DNA of 52,260 bases. Origin: SXOA01 sp051004015. GTDB taxonomy: Bacteria; Planctomycetota; Planctomycetia; Pirellulales; Pirellulaceae. The stretch spans positions 1 through 52,260 of the forward strand of contig JBPCKT010000116.1 of NCBI GenBank assembly GCA_051004015.1, in the 5' to 3' direction. The position numbers and the translations under genes were made by a program. Of this stretch, positions 36,862 through 44,866 are shown piece by piece. The first letter of the stretch is position 1, and each line of letters starts with the position of its first letter. Under the pieces are notes generated by a model. That model was not told the DNA's origin. It made no database searches and was given only the letters and a program-made list of their open reading frames with translations.

Positions 36862-37314
36862 ATGCGTCAGCGAATTCACCATCGACGCCGCGGCGCGACT
36901 ACGGTTGAATTCGCCGTGACTTGCCCGATCGTCTTCTTCATGATCTTCGCCACCATCGTGGGCGCCCTGGGAGTATTCCGCTATCAGCAAACGGCCGAGC
37001 TGGCGCGGGAAGCGGCCCGCTGGGCCTCCGTGCATGGCGGCCAATACGAGCAGGAAACGGGCAATGCGGCCGCTACCGCTCAGGATATTTACACCAATGC
37101 CATCCTGCCGGGCGCCACCGCCCTGAATTTGAGCAAGTTGAGCTACCAGGTGACGTGGAACACGAGCAACATGCCCCTCGACGCCAGCGAATCGGTTGGA
37201 ACTCCCCACGGCAACACGGTCTCGGTGACGGTGACCTATCAATGGTTTCCGGAAGTGTACCTGATCGGCCCCTTTAACCTGTCAAGCACTTCAACTGCTC
37301 AGATGATTTACTAG
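36862..37314 (+). CDS. TadE-like pseudopilin
   Basis: A 150-residue TadE-family protein, start RRRGATTVEFAVTCPIVFFM with the pilin-type Glu16 and a helix at about 13-38. The outer domain is polar (LAREAARWASVHGG, NTVSVTVTYQWFPEVYL) and ends in STSTAQMIY. It lies between another TadE-like gene and the TadG-like gene and is probably in their operon. Confidence 0.87.
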   Translation: MRQRIHHRRRGATTVEFAVTCPIVFFMIFATIVGALGVFRYQQTAELAREAARWASVHGGQYEQETGNAAATAQDIYTNAILPGATALNLSKLSYQVTWNTSNMPLDASESVGTPHGNTVSVTVTYQWFPEVYLIGPFNLSSTSTAQMIY

Positions 37315-37315
37315 C

Positions 37316-37358
37316 CGTTTTTCGCTCCGCGAAAGGGCGCTCTTTCGCGAAGCAAAGG
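37316..37358. repeat. TTTCGCTCCGCGAAA hairpin pair between Tad genes
   Basis: TTTCGC-TCC-GCGAAA (37320-37334) is a perfect hairpin and is followed by CTTTCGCGAAGCAAAG, a near-complement of the whole arm. It shares the CGCTCCGCG core with 6847-6855. It lies between the second TadE stop (37314) and the TadG start (37384) and may weaken read-through. Confidence 0.6.
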
Positions 37359-37383
37359 ACGACACACCTTTGGAGATGCCATC

Positions 37384-38688
37384 ATGTTGACCCCCAGCCG
37401 TTCCACGCCGTCCCGAAAATCATCGTCCCGAAAATCATCCAGGCGCGGGGCCATTGTTGTCCTGGTCGCTGCCTGCCTGACCGTACTCCTGGTCTGCGCG
37501 GCCATCTCCCTCGACGGCGGCGGTCTGCTCGAGCAGCGGCGTCGAGCACAGGCGACGGCCGACGCCGCGGCCATGGCAGCCGCGGAAGACTTGTTCCGGA
37601 ATTTTCCGACGAACAAGGGACTGGATCCCAACGGCACGGCAGCGAGCCGCGCCCAGTCCATCGCTACCGCCAATGGTTTCAACAATAATGGCACCAATTC
37701 GGTCGTTACCGTGCGGATGTCTCCGCAAACGTATCTCGGCGGTCCTAACAAGGGCCAGGCCCTGCCGAAGGGATACGTCGAGGTGACCGTGCAGCGCAAC
37801 CAGTCGCGTTACTTCAGCGCCGTGCTTGGTCAGGGAACAATCCCCGTTTCAGCGCGAGCGGTCGCTCGGGGCAAATGGGCGCCGGCCTTCATCGGCATCC
37901 ACGTTCTGGATCTGCATGCGCCATCTGCCCTGCGGGCGACGGGGGGCGGAGCCGGGCTCGTCAAGGGCGACGCTGCCGTCATCGTTAATTCCGATGACGA
38001 CGAGGCTGCCGTGACCACGGGCGGCAGCACGCTCACTGCGGACGCGTTTTCAATCGTCGGAGGCACCAGCGGCACAGGTTTTGTCGGGGAGATGAATACG
38101 GGAATGCAGCCGCAGCCTGATCCCTTGCGGAGTGTCCCGGAACCTAAAAAGAGCGACTACAGCGAGCAAAGCAATGGCCCCAAACACTACAGCAACGGCA
38201 ATCGGATCCTCACGCCGGGCGTGTACCACGGGATTACCATTACCGGGCAGGCCAATGTGACCATGTTGCCCGGCATCTATTATATGGATGGAGGGGGCTT
38301 CTCCTTCAGCGGTCAAGGCAACCTGTTAGCCAGTGGAGTGATGATTTTCAACGCTCCCAAGACCGCCAGCGACAAAATCTCCCTTAGCGGCAGCAACGGC
38401 GGCTCCGTCACGATCACACCTCCCACGAGCGGAGTTTACAAGGGGATGACCTTGTTTCAAGACCGGGAGGCGAACAACACACTCAGCATCTCCGGGAACG
38501 CCGCCATGACCGTGAAAGGGACGTTCTATGCGGCTGACGCCTTGATGAATGTCACGGGGAACGGTGCAGCCCAGATCGGTTCCCAATACGTCAGCCGCAC
38601 GTTGGACGTCAATGGCGGCGGCAATATGCTGATTGACTACAACCCCGAAGACGTCATTCCCCGGCGGGTTCTCAGCCTGGTGGAGTAG
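37384..38688 (+). CDS. TadG-like protein with a beta-rich C-terminal region
   Basis: A 434-residue protein. The TadG/TadE-like N-terminus (RRGAIVVLVAACLTVLLVCA, from 20) is a single helix with DGGGLLEQRRRAQATADAAA after it. From about 175 the protein is rich in Gly, Asn, Ser and Thr with short beta repeats (TPGVYHGITITGQANVTMLP, GIYYMDGGGFSFSGQGNLLA), suggesting a beta-helix exposed outside. A 15-base tandem copy (37411-37440) gives the SRKSSSRKSS tail before the helix. Its 3' end overlaps the convergent acyltransferase gene by 17 bases. Confidence 0.85.
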   Translation: MLTPSRSTPSRKSSSRKSSRRGAIVVLVAACLTVLLVCAAISLDGGGLLEQRRRAQATADAAAMAAAEDLFRNFPTNKGLDPNGTAASRAQSIATANGFNNNGTNSVVTVRMSPQTYLGGPNKGQALPKGYVEVTVQRNQSRYFSAVLGQGTIPVSARAVARGKWAPAFIGIHVLDLHAPSALRATGGGAGLVKGDAAVIVNSDDDEAAVTTGGSTLTADAFSIVGGTSGTGFVGEMNTGMQPQPDPLRSVPEPKKSDYSEQSNGPKHYSNGNRILTPGVYHGITITGQANVTMLPGIYYMDGGGFSFSGQGNLLASGVMIFNAPKTASDKISLSGSNGGSVTITPPTSGVYKGMTLFQDREANNTLSISGNAAMTVKGTFYAADALMNVTGNGAAQIGSQYVSRTLDVNGGGNMLIDYNPEDVIPRRVLSLVE

Positions 38689-39925
38689 CGCTCGGGGGAG
38701 CCTCCGCGGGACTTTCCAGAGGGCGGGATTCCTTTGCCAGCTTGTCGATCATCTGCTGGAGGGATTGCTCGATTTCGACCATCAGGGGGTCGATGGAAAC
38801 GCCGCGGACGCGCTCGGGGGAGACTTCAATCGCCGGGGCGATTTGCAGGATGACTTTGAGGTGGCCGTGGCGGCGGGCTTTGTCGAACAGGTCTTCCTCG
38901 AACTTCTCAATGATTTCCAGCACCCGGTCCACGCTCGGATTCTGGGCGAGGTAGTCGGGCGGGTAGCACGAAAGCTGCTGGGCGAGGTAGATGTCGGCGA
39001 GATGCTTCCAGCGGCGGGCCCGCTCCGCTTTGTCCACGCGGCCGGCGACCATGTCCGGCAGGATTTTCACCCGCAGGTTGCGGACCCGTGGCACCACTTT
39101 CCCGGTCTGAACGGAACCTAGCCATTCCTTCTCGATAGGGCCAAGCAGATGGTCCATCAGCCCCCGCAGCCGGTCGCCGAGGCGGCCGGGCTGGGTCTGG
39201 CCGAAGTATTCCAATTCTTTGAGTCCCAGCAGCGCGCTCCCCACTTTGCCGATCCGGAGGAGCAGCGGCAATTCCCGCTGCGGCTGCCATGTGAAACGGT
39301 GCTCGATGTCGGTGAGGACGTCGTCCGCGACCTTGTGGATGTCGCCGCTGAAATGGTATTTGATGCCGACCGGATGCACCACCACCTTGCCGGGCGGCGA
39401 GAGGCGGGCCCGCTTTTTGGCCGCGCTGCGGGCGATGAACGCCACGCCGTCCAGCAAAGCCTGCAGCCGGTCGTTGATGCGGCTGGTGGCACCTTCAGGA
39501 AAGATGATGAGCGGGCGGCGAGCGTCGGTGAGGAGATCGATGGCGGTGGTGATGGCCTGGCGGTCGACCCCTTCACGGTTGACGCTGAAGCCTCCCATCA
39601 TCCATATGGCCCAGGCGTTGACCCAGCCTTGATGGAACAGGTGCCAACTCGCCATGGCGTAGACGTGGCAGGGAGCCTCGTGAGCCAGGAAACCCAGCGC
39701 GATAGGGTCGGCCGTGCGGGGATGGTTGGGCGTGAGCAGGACGCCATGCCCCGCCGCGATGGACTGCCGCAATCGCTCGATGCCGCGGATTTCGTGAGCC
39801 ACCACTCCTTCGGTCTTCCGCAATTGCCAGGCGGGGACCCCCACGAGCTTGATGAGCCAGGACCAGAACGTGCCGTGGTATGGCGACACGAACTGGTAAG
39901 GTTTTTCGACAATGATGTTTTGCAT
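38672..39925 (-). CDS. PlsC-like acyltransferase
   Basis: A 417-residue acyltransferase of the 1-acylglycerol-3-phosphate/glycerolphospholipid type. The catalytic HX4D motif is NHPRTAD (67-73); FPEGATSR is the second motif and MMGGFSVNREGVDRQ the substrate region. The C-terminal half (from about 230) is helical and longer than in E. coli PlsC. ATG at 39925 was chosen; the frame is open to 40006 without a better start. The 417-residue length and C-terminal region suggest a planctomycete variant of unknown acceptor. Confidence 0.87.
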   Translation of the reverse strand: MQNIIVEKPYQFVSPYHGTFWSWLIKLVGVPAWQLRKTEGVVAHEIRGIERLRQSIAAGHGVLLTPNHPRTADPIALGFLAHEAPCHVYAMASWHLFHQGWVNAWAIWMMGGFSVNREGVDRQAITTAIDLLTDARRPLIIFPEGATSRINDRLQALLDGVAFIARSAAKKRARLSPPGKVVVHPVGIKYHFSGDIHKVADDVLTDIEHRFTWQPQRELPLLLRIGKVGSALLGLKELEYFGQTQPGRLGDRLRGLMDHLLGPIEKEWLGSVQTGKVVPRVRNLRVKILPDMVAGRVDKAERARRWKHLADIYLAQQLSCYPPDYLAQNPSVDRVLEIIEKFEEDLFDKARRHGHLKVILQIAPAIEVSPERVRGVSIDPLMVEIEQSLQQMIDKLAKESRPLESPAEAPPSATPPG

Positions 39926-40059
39926 AGCGGCGTGCGGGTCCACGGCGGCCGGCTGACTGCATTCTGGCAATTGCAACGAATGTAGCGGGGTTGAGGGGGG
40001 AGACAAGGTGAGTTGCCGGCGGAGACGTGCGGTGACGAAGAAACCAAGTGGTGCAGCGA

Positions 40060-40090
40060 CTGAACACTGAAAACTGAAAACTGAACACTT
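40060..40090 (+). repeat. CTGAACACTGAAAACTGAA repeat directly upstream of xerD
   Basis: CTGAACACTGAAAACTGAAA and a further AACTGAACACT, followed by CCCCC and the ATG at 40096. It shares unit, orientation and a following C tract with the tyrS leader. There is no Shine-Dalgarno sequence in between. Confidence 0.75.
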
Positions 40091-40095
40091 CCCCC

Positions 40096-41049
40096 ATGCC
40101 CGTCCGCCCTCTCAAACCGAAGCTCATCGCCGCCGCGGCCTCCCAGCCGAGCGGCAGTACGCAGGCGGCGCGGTGGGGGGCGGCATGCATTGACTATCTG
40201 CGGACGGAGTGCCACCTGGCGGCTAACACCACGGCGGCATACCAGCGGGACTTAAGGCGGTTCTGCCAGTGGGCGGGAACGCGGTTCATTCCCAAGCTCA
40301 CCGTGCGTGACCTGTCCGACTATATGGGCTGGCTGCAGACGCAGAAGCTCGCCCCGCCGAGCATCGCTCGGCACATCGTCTCGCTGAAGATCTTCTACCG
40401 CTATTTGCAGCTCGAAGGGATTGTGCAAGACAACCCGGCCGAGCTGCTGGGGACGCAGAAAACCTGGGAGCGGATGCCGGAGGTGCTTTCGGTTTCGATG
40501 GTGCAACGGCTGCTGGCCGCCCCGCAGCCGCGGGATGCGTTCTTTCGCCGCGACCGGGCGATGCTGGAACTGCTATACGCCACCGGCTGCCGGGCATCGG
40601 AGGTTTCCGGAATGCACGTGCGGGACCTTCACCTCGCGGAAAAATATTGCCTGGCCCGTGGCAAGGGGAGCAAAGAGCGGCTCACACCCCTGGGTGAAGC
40701 CGCCGTAGCCGCACTGGAAGACTACCTGCAAACCGAGCGCGGCGCATTGGCCGCCGTCGCCGGCTCGCCCCCGCCGTGGCTGCTGCTTTCCCGCGGCGGC
40801 CGGCAACTGCGGCGGGAAGCCATTTGGGAGCTGGTCAAACGCTACGCCCGCCGGGCCGGCGTACCCGCCGCCATCAGCCCCCATACCCTGCGGCACAGCT
40901 TTGCCACGCACCTCCTCACCGGCGGCGCAGACCTGCGGCAAGTGCAGGAGCTGCTCGGCCACGCCAGCATCGCCACCACGCAGATCTACACCCACGTGGA
41001 CCAATCGCGATTGCGGAAGGTGCATAGCCAGTTTCATCCGCGGGCGTAA
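40096..41049 (+). CDS. xerD: Tyrosine recombinase, XerC/XerD type
   Basis: A 317-residue integrase-family recombinase of the chromosome-dimer-resolution kind. A SAM-like N-terminal domain (about 30-120: DYLRTECHLAANTTAAYQRD) is followed by the catalytic domain. Catalytic residues are visible in YATGCRASEVSGMHVRDL (Arg), GKGSKERLTPLG (Lys), HTLRHSFATHLLTGGADLRQ (His, Arg), LLGHASIATTQIYTHV (His, Tyr). Length and motifs fit Xer rather than a phage integrase. XerC versus XerD is uncertain. Its TAA abuts the exbD stop on the other strand. Confidence 0.88.
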   Translation: MPVRPLKPKLIAAAASQPSGSTQAARWGAACIDYLRTECHLAANTTAAYQRDLRRFCQWAGTRFIPKLTVRDLSDYMGWLQTQKLAPPSIARHIVSLKIFYRYLQLEGIVQDNPAELLGTQKTWERMPEVLSVSMVQRLLAAPQPRDAFFRRDRAMLELLYATGCRASEVSGMHVRDLHLAEKYCLARGKGSKERLTPLGEAAVAALEDYLQTERGALAAVAGSPPPWLLLSRGGRQLRREAIWELVKRYARRAGVPAAISPHTLRHSFATHLLTGGADLRQVQELLGHASIATTQIYTHVDQSRLRKVHSQFHPRA

Positions 41050-41508
41050 CTACTTGAACCGCACTTTGTGAACCAGCGGCTCGATGCGGCCGGAAGCATC
41101 ACGGCGGCCGCTGATCGCGGTAACGGCGGCAATGGTGTGCTCGTAGGCGAGCTGGTCATCACAGTGCAGATCGGCTTCCATTTCCGCCGCAATGTGCGCG
41201 TTGCCGCCAATAAGCGCCACGATACGAGCCCGCAGAGCCGGCATGTCCTCGACAAACTGATCATTGAGGTGAATCCCCGCCAGCGACCCGTCCGCCGCGG
41301 CGGATAGCTTGATCTGCAGCGGAGGCAGAGCGGTGATCGAAGGCTGCCCCTGCCCGATGCTCAGCGGCATCTGGATCGCCAGGTCTCCTTCGGCCGCGAC
41401 AATCCGCAGCGTGAAAATGAAGAACGCCAGGAGCTGAAACACGATGTCGATCATTGGCGTCATGTCGATGCTGACGCCGAGTGACGCGAATGGAAGAGCC
41501 TTGCGCAT
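41050..41508 (-). CDS. ExbD/TolR-family protein (1 of 3)
   Basis: A 152-residue one-pass protein. The membrane helix opens SIDMTPMIDIVFQLLAFF with the conserved Asp of the proton path. The outer domain differs from its two neighbours. ATG at 41508 was preferred to 41562 because it gives the usual short cytoplasmic tail. It is separated from the other exbD genes by a 213-bp gap that holds the 41591-41725 element, so it may be transcribed less or separately. Confidence 0.88.
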   Translation of the reverse strand: MRKALPFASLGVSIDMTPMIDIVFQLLAFFIFTLRIVAAEGDLAIQMPLSIGQGQPSITALPPLQIKLSAAADGSLAGIHLNDQFVEDMPALRARIVALIGGNAHIAAEMEADLHCDDQLAYEHTIAAVTAISGRRDASGRIEPLVHKVRFK

Positions 41509-41590
41509 GAAGCACCTGAAGGAAGAAGCGGCAGAAATTATCCACCGCGGGTGCTGACACATTCGAGAAAAAGCGCCGGCTCTATTCCCG

Positions 41591-41725
41591 CTAGTGCTTT
41601 GTCAACGCTTGAATTTAGGGTAGCCACGGTCGCCAGACCGTGGGGTATCGATTGGTGCATTCGAGCCGCCCATGCTCTGGCGCGCGTGGCTACAACCCGA
41701 AATCTTAGAGTTGACAAAGCACTAG
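41591..41725. mobile_element. 135-bp inverted-repeat element whose end carries the exbD stop codon
   Basis: CTAGTGCTTTGTCAAC (41591-41606) and GTTGACAAAGCACTAG (41710-41725) are perfect 16-bp inverted ends, with weaker pairing further in (GGTAGCCACG/CGTGGCTAC). Inside is a perfect hairpin, CCACGGTC-GCCA-GACCGTGG (41624-41643). There is no reading frame, so it is MITE-like. The outer CTAG contains the TAG stop of the exbD at 41722-42225 on the minus strand. Confidence 0.75.
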
Positions 41726-42225
41726 CCCCCCGGCGGCCGGGGCGGGGCGAACTTGATTTTCTCGACCATCTTGGTGATATGGCCGTCCGGGCTTCTTTCG
41801 CCGGAGACCGCGGTGATGCACTTGATGACGTTCTCGTAGTCGAGATTGTAGTCGGCGTCGATGGTCACTTCCGCCGAGGCCGCCTGGCTGCCGGTGCCGA
41901 CCAGGCTGGCGATGTGCGCCCGCAATTGCTTCCAGCCGTCGTTGCCAAAGGGGGTGCCGCCGGTGCCGTCGTCGTTGGGATTGAGAAAAATTCCATTGCA
42001 GGTGCCGTCCGCCGTGGACCGAATGCGGACCTTGATGGGCGGGACCTGGTTGGGATCGGGCGTGCCGGCCCGCGGAGCGGCGAGCGGCATCTTGATATTA
42101 AAGTCGCCTTCCTGGGTGGTGATCTTGAGCGTGAAAATGAAGAAGCTCAGAAGCTGAAAGACGATGTCGATCATCGGCGTCATGTCGATGGCCACGGCCG
42201 GATCGCTGCCTTTCTTGATTTTCAT
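41722..42225 (-). CDS. ExbD/TolR-family protein (2 of 3)
   Basis: A 167-residue one-pass protein. AIDMTPMIDIVFQLLSFFIF holds the conserved Asp and the helix (about 13-38). The outer part is Pro/Gly/Asn-rich (MPLAAPRAGTPDPNQVPP, NPNDDGTGGTPFGNDGW) and ends KFAPPRPPGG. Its stop codon is formed inside the inverted-repeat element, so the original 3' end may have been longer or different. Confidence 0.9.
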   Translation of the reverse strand: MKIKKGSDPAVAIDMTPMIDIVFQLLSFFIFTLKITTQEGDFNIKMPLAAPRAGTPDPNQVPPIKVRIRSTADGTCNGIFLNPNDDGTGGTPFGNDGWKQLRAHIASLVGTGSQAASAEVTIDADYNLDYENVIKCITAVSGERSPDGHITKMVEKIKFAPPRPPGG

Positions 42226-42264
42226 GGTGCTTCACCTTCCCTTCCACTCGTTCCTGAACCGAAA

Positions 42265-42702
42265 CTATTCTTTATCTTTCGCCCGCAGGGAGAATTTCAC
42301 GAACTCGACTTCCTGGGCCGTCTTGATCAACTTCTGCACGTCGCCCGTTTTGGCATCCTTGTGGGCCCGGATGATGATATTGGCGTCCGCCACGCTCTTG
42401 CCCCGCTGCTCGAGCACGATCCTTTCCTGATTCAGCAGCGACTTGGCCGCTTCGGGGGTGGGAAATTCTTGTCCACCGGCCAAGACATGCCCTTCCTTGG
42501 TGACCTGCAGCATAATGGGAACCTGATCGACGTTTTCCGGCGGCTTGGCGAGCTCGCTGGCCGGCAACATGATCCGCGCATTCTGATCGGCCGATTCAAA
42601 GTTCAGAATGAACACAAAGAAGGTCAAAAGCTGGAAGCAAATATCGATCATGGGGGTCATGTCGATCTCCACCTTCGCTGCTTCGACTCGTTTGATCTTC
42701 AT
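42265..42702 (-). CDS. ExbD/TolR-family protein (3 of 3)
   Basis: A 145-residue one-pass protein. EIDMTPMIDICFQLLTFFVF holds the conserved Asp; the outer domain (QVPIMLQVTKEGHVLAGGQE, IIIRAHKDAKTGDVQKLIKT) fits the ExbD/TolR fold best of the three. It follows the ExbB-like gene by 41 bases and precedes the second exbD by 39, an operon arrangement. Confidence 0.92.
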   Translation of the reverse strand: MKIKRVEAAKVEIDMTPMIDICFQLLTFFVFILNFESADQNARIMLPASELAKPPENVDQVPIMLQVTKEGHVLAGGQEFPTPEAAKSLLNQERIVLEQRGKSVADANIIIRAHKDAKTGDVQKLIKTAQEVEFVKFSLRAKDKE

Positions 42703-42743
42703 GGAATCTCCGCCTGGCCGTCAAACCTTCGTGCACCGCGACC

Positions 42744-43571
42744 TTACTTCTTGGCCGCCATTCCTTCGAACCGGCTCATCAGGTTGCCGGCGGTCTGGCC
42801 AACTTCCATCACGAGTTTCGCCATGCGGTTTTTCAGCAGGGCCAGCGAAATGATCGCCGGGATGGCGAGCACGAGGCCGACGAGCGTGGTAATGAGAGCG
42901 GTGGATACGCCCCTGGCCAGCACGCTAGGCTTGGGAGTCACCGGGGAGCTGGCGATGACCATGAAAGAGGCCACCATTCCGTCAACCGTGCCCAGCAGCC
43001 CCACCATCGGGCTGATGCTGCCGACCAGGCCGATGTAGCTGAGCCGGTGCTCGAGCTTCATGTTCTCTTCTTCGCCGACCTCTCCCATGGCCTGCATCGC
43101 CTTGTCATAGCCTTGTTGCAGCTTGGCCATGCCGGCCGCCAGCATCTGGCCGAGCATCGAGTCGTCCGCCTTGGCCAGGTCGAAGGCTTCCTGGAACCGC
43201 TTCTCGTTGAGATGGGCCTCGAAAGCGTCCGCCAGATGCCGTGGGCAAACCGAGTCCCGCCGGGCCGATAGCAGGTTCATCACCAGCACCGCCACGAACG
43301 TGAACGAAATGAAGAGAAAGGCGATGCAGTACTTCCAGCCAAGCGCGGTGATGAACCAAATCAGGAAGTTCTCCGACGGGGCGTCCGGATCCACCGCCGC
43401 CGGGTCCTCCGCGGGCGTGGTCGTTTCCTCGGCAGCCGGGTCGGGCTCCTGGGCGACAGCCGCGGACGACGAAAAAAATGGCAGGGAGCTAACCAGCTCG
43501 CCGCCGAGAATCAACATGGCAAGCACGCCAAAGATAATGGCCCAGCCACGATTCACCATGAGACCCCGCAT
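42744..43571 (-). CDS. MotA/TolQ/ExbB proton-channel protein with an acidic N-terminal extension
   Basis: A 275-residue integral membrane protein. A first hydrophobic segment (about 9-30, ending VAQE, possibly cleaved) and an acidic Pro/Glu/Asp-rich stretch (PDPAAEETTTPAEDPAAVDP) precede the standard three-helix ExbB/TolQ core: LIWFITALGWKYCIAFLF, LVGSISPMVGLLGTVDGMVA and LITTLVGLVLAIPAIISLAL. With ExbD it would form an ion-driven motor. GGAGG 5 bases before the ATG supports the start. Confidence 0.92.
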   Translation of the reverse strand: MRGLMVNRGWAIIFGVLAMLILGGELVSSLPFFSSSAAVAQEPDPAAEETTTPAEDPAAVDPDAPSENFLIWFITALGWKYCIAFLFISFTFVAVLVMNLLSARRDSVCPRHLADAFEAHLNEKRFQEAFDLAKADDSMLGQMLAAGMAKLQQGYDKAMQAMGEVGEEENMKLEHRLSYIGLVGSISPMVGLLGTVDGMVASFMVIASSPVTPKPSVLARGVSTALITTLVGLVLAIPAIISLALLKNRMAKLVMEVGQTAGNLMSRFEGMAAKK

Positions 43572-43777
43572 GAATGCCTCCGAAACCCCGTAAGTGTTTG
43601 CAAAACAATGTGTTTGTGGACGATGTCGATTCCGGCAATCCGACCGGATTTATTCCGCCCTAGGGCCGGATTTCACCGGCGAAGCAACCAGACGCGGAAA
43701 GGTTGTCATTCTAAACAGCCCGGCTAGCGGACGTAAAGCACCAAAATCCCGCTTTTGCGAAGCGAAAAACCAGGCGG

Positions 43778-44830
43778 CTATTTGGTCGCCCAAACGCTCC
43801 CCGAGTATCGGTCGCGAAGCTTGTTTCGGGCGTCCGTGGCCCGGTCGGCGTGGCCGGTCTCCTCCCACAGCTTGGCGAGCTTGGAGAGGGCCTCGGCATG
43901 GGCGTCAGCATCGGCAAAGAACAGCAGGTCGGTCTTGAGGAAAGCCATCAGGGCGTCTTTAGGCTTGGTTTGCTTGAGATAGCAGTTGCCCAGCGCGTTG
44001 TAGGCCCGGGCAAATAACTTGCCGTCGAGTTGCGGGTCGTTTTTCGCCACGATGTCGTTAAGCATGGTGATGCCTTCGTCCGGCTTGCCCGTCTCGGCCA
44101 GGCACAGGGCCTTCCCGACGATGGCGTGCTGCTTGAGCGCGTTGGCCTCGGGATTGGTCTCGCCACTGCCAGCCACCGCGTCGAACGCTTTGGCCGCGTC
44201 GTCAAACTTGCCGGCCAGAACCAGGGCACGGCCCATCGACAGGCCCGCTCGCAGTTTGTATTCGGGCCAGGGAGCGCCGCCCAGGCCCGTATCGCCGTAG
44301 AACTTGGCCGCCGCTTCAAAATTAGCCGTGGCGACTCCCAGGTCGCCCAGAATTTCCGCCGTTTCGTAGAAGTGGTAGTTGGTGGGTGCCTTCTGATAGA
44401 CCACGAACATCGCCTTGGCGGCATCGCTCTTGTTTCCCCCTTCGGTCAGGGCCAGCCTGGCCAGGCAATAGGCTTTGTAGAAGGCAATGTCCTGCGTGAT
44501 CATTTCCCGTTCGACTTTCGCCAAATCGATCTTGTCCAATTGATCCTTGGCGCTGTTGTAGTTTTTCTGTTCGACGGAATTGCGGGCCGCGGTCAGATCG
44601 GTTGGTTCGTCGCCAAACGCGACTTTGGTGATCTCGTTCACCGGATATTTTCGAGCGACGCCGGCCTGGTCGAGCGTGATCTCGGTGGCTGTCATGGCCG
44701 TGATGGTGCCACGGTTAATCTTTTTGTTGACGGTGACGGCGTCCATTTGGGCGCGTGCGCCGAGCGGCAGACCCCAAACTGCGCAGCCAATGGCCGACAA
44801 GATTAGAATCGAACGTGCGTGACGAGGCAT
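43778..44830 (-). CDS. Secreted TPR-like protein
   Basis: A 350-residue exported protein with signal peptide (about 1-27, ending GARAQ). The mature N-terminus is a small SH3-like barrel (RGTITAMTATEITLDQAG, PVNEITKVAFGDEPTDL), then helical TPR-like repeats (ALVLAGKFDDAAKAFDAVAG, ARAYNALGNCYLKQTKPKDA). Such proteins usually hold complexes together in the periplasm. It follows the 1107-residue protein by 36 bases and precedes the ExbB gene by 206 bases. Confidence 0.88.
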   Translation of the reverse strand: MPRHARSILILSAIGCAVWGLPLGARAQMDAVTVNKKINRGTITAMTATEITLDQAGVARKYPVNEITKVAFGDEPTDLTAARNSVEQKNYNSAKDQLDKIDLAKVEREMITQDIAFYKAYCLARLALTEGGNKSDAAKAMFVVYQKAPTNYHFYETAEILGDLGVATANFEAAAKFYGDTGLGGAPWPEYKLRAGLSMGRALVLAGKFDDAAKAFDAVAGSGETNPEANALKQHAIVGKALCLAETGKPDEGITMLNDIVAKNDPQLDGKLFARAYNALGNCYLKQTKPKDALMAFLKTDLLFFADADAHAEALSKLAKLWEETGHADRATDARNKLRDRYSGSVWATK

Positions 44831-44866
44831 AGTGCGTTCCTGAAACCTGAAAAAATGATCTGGTGG

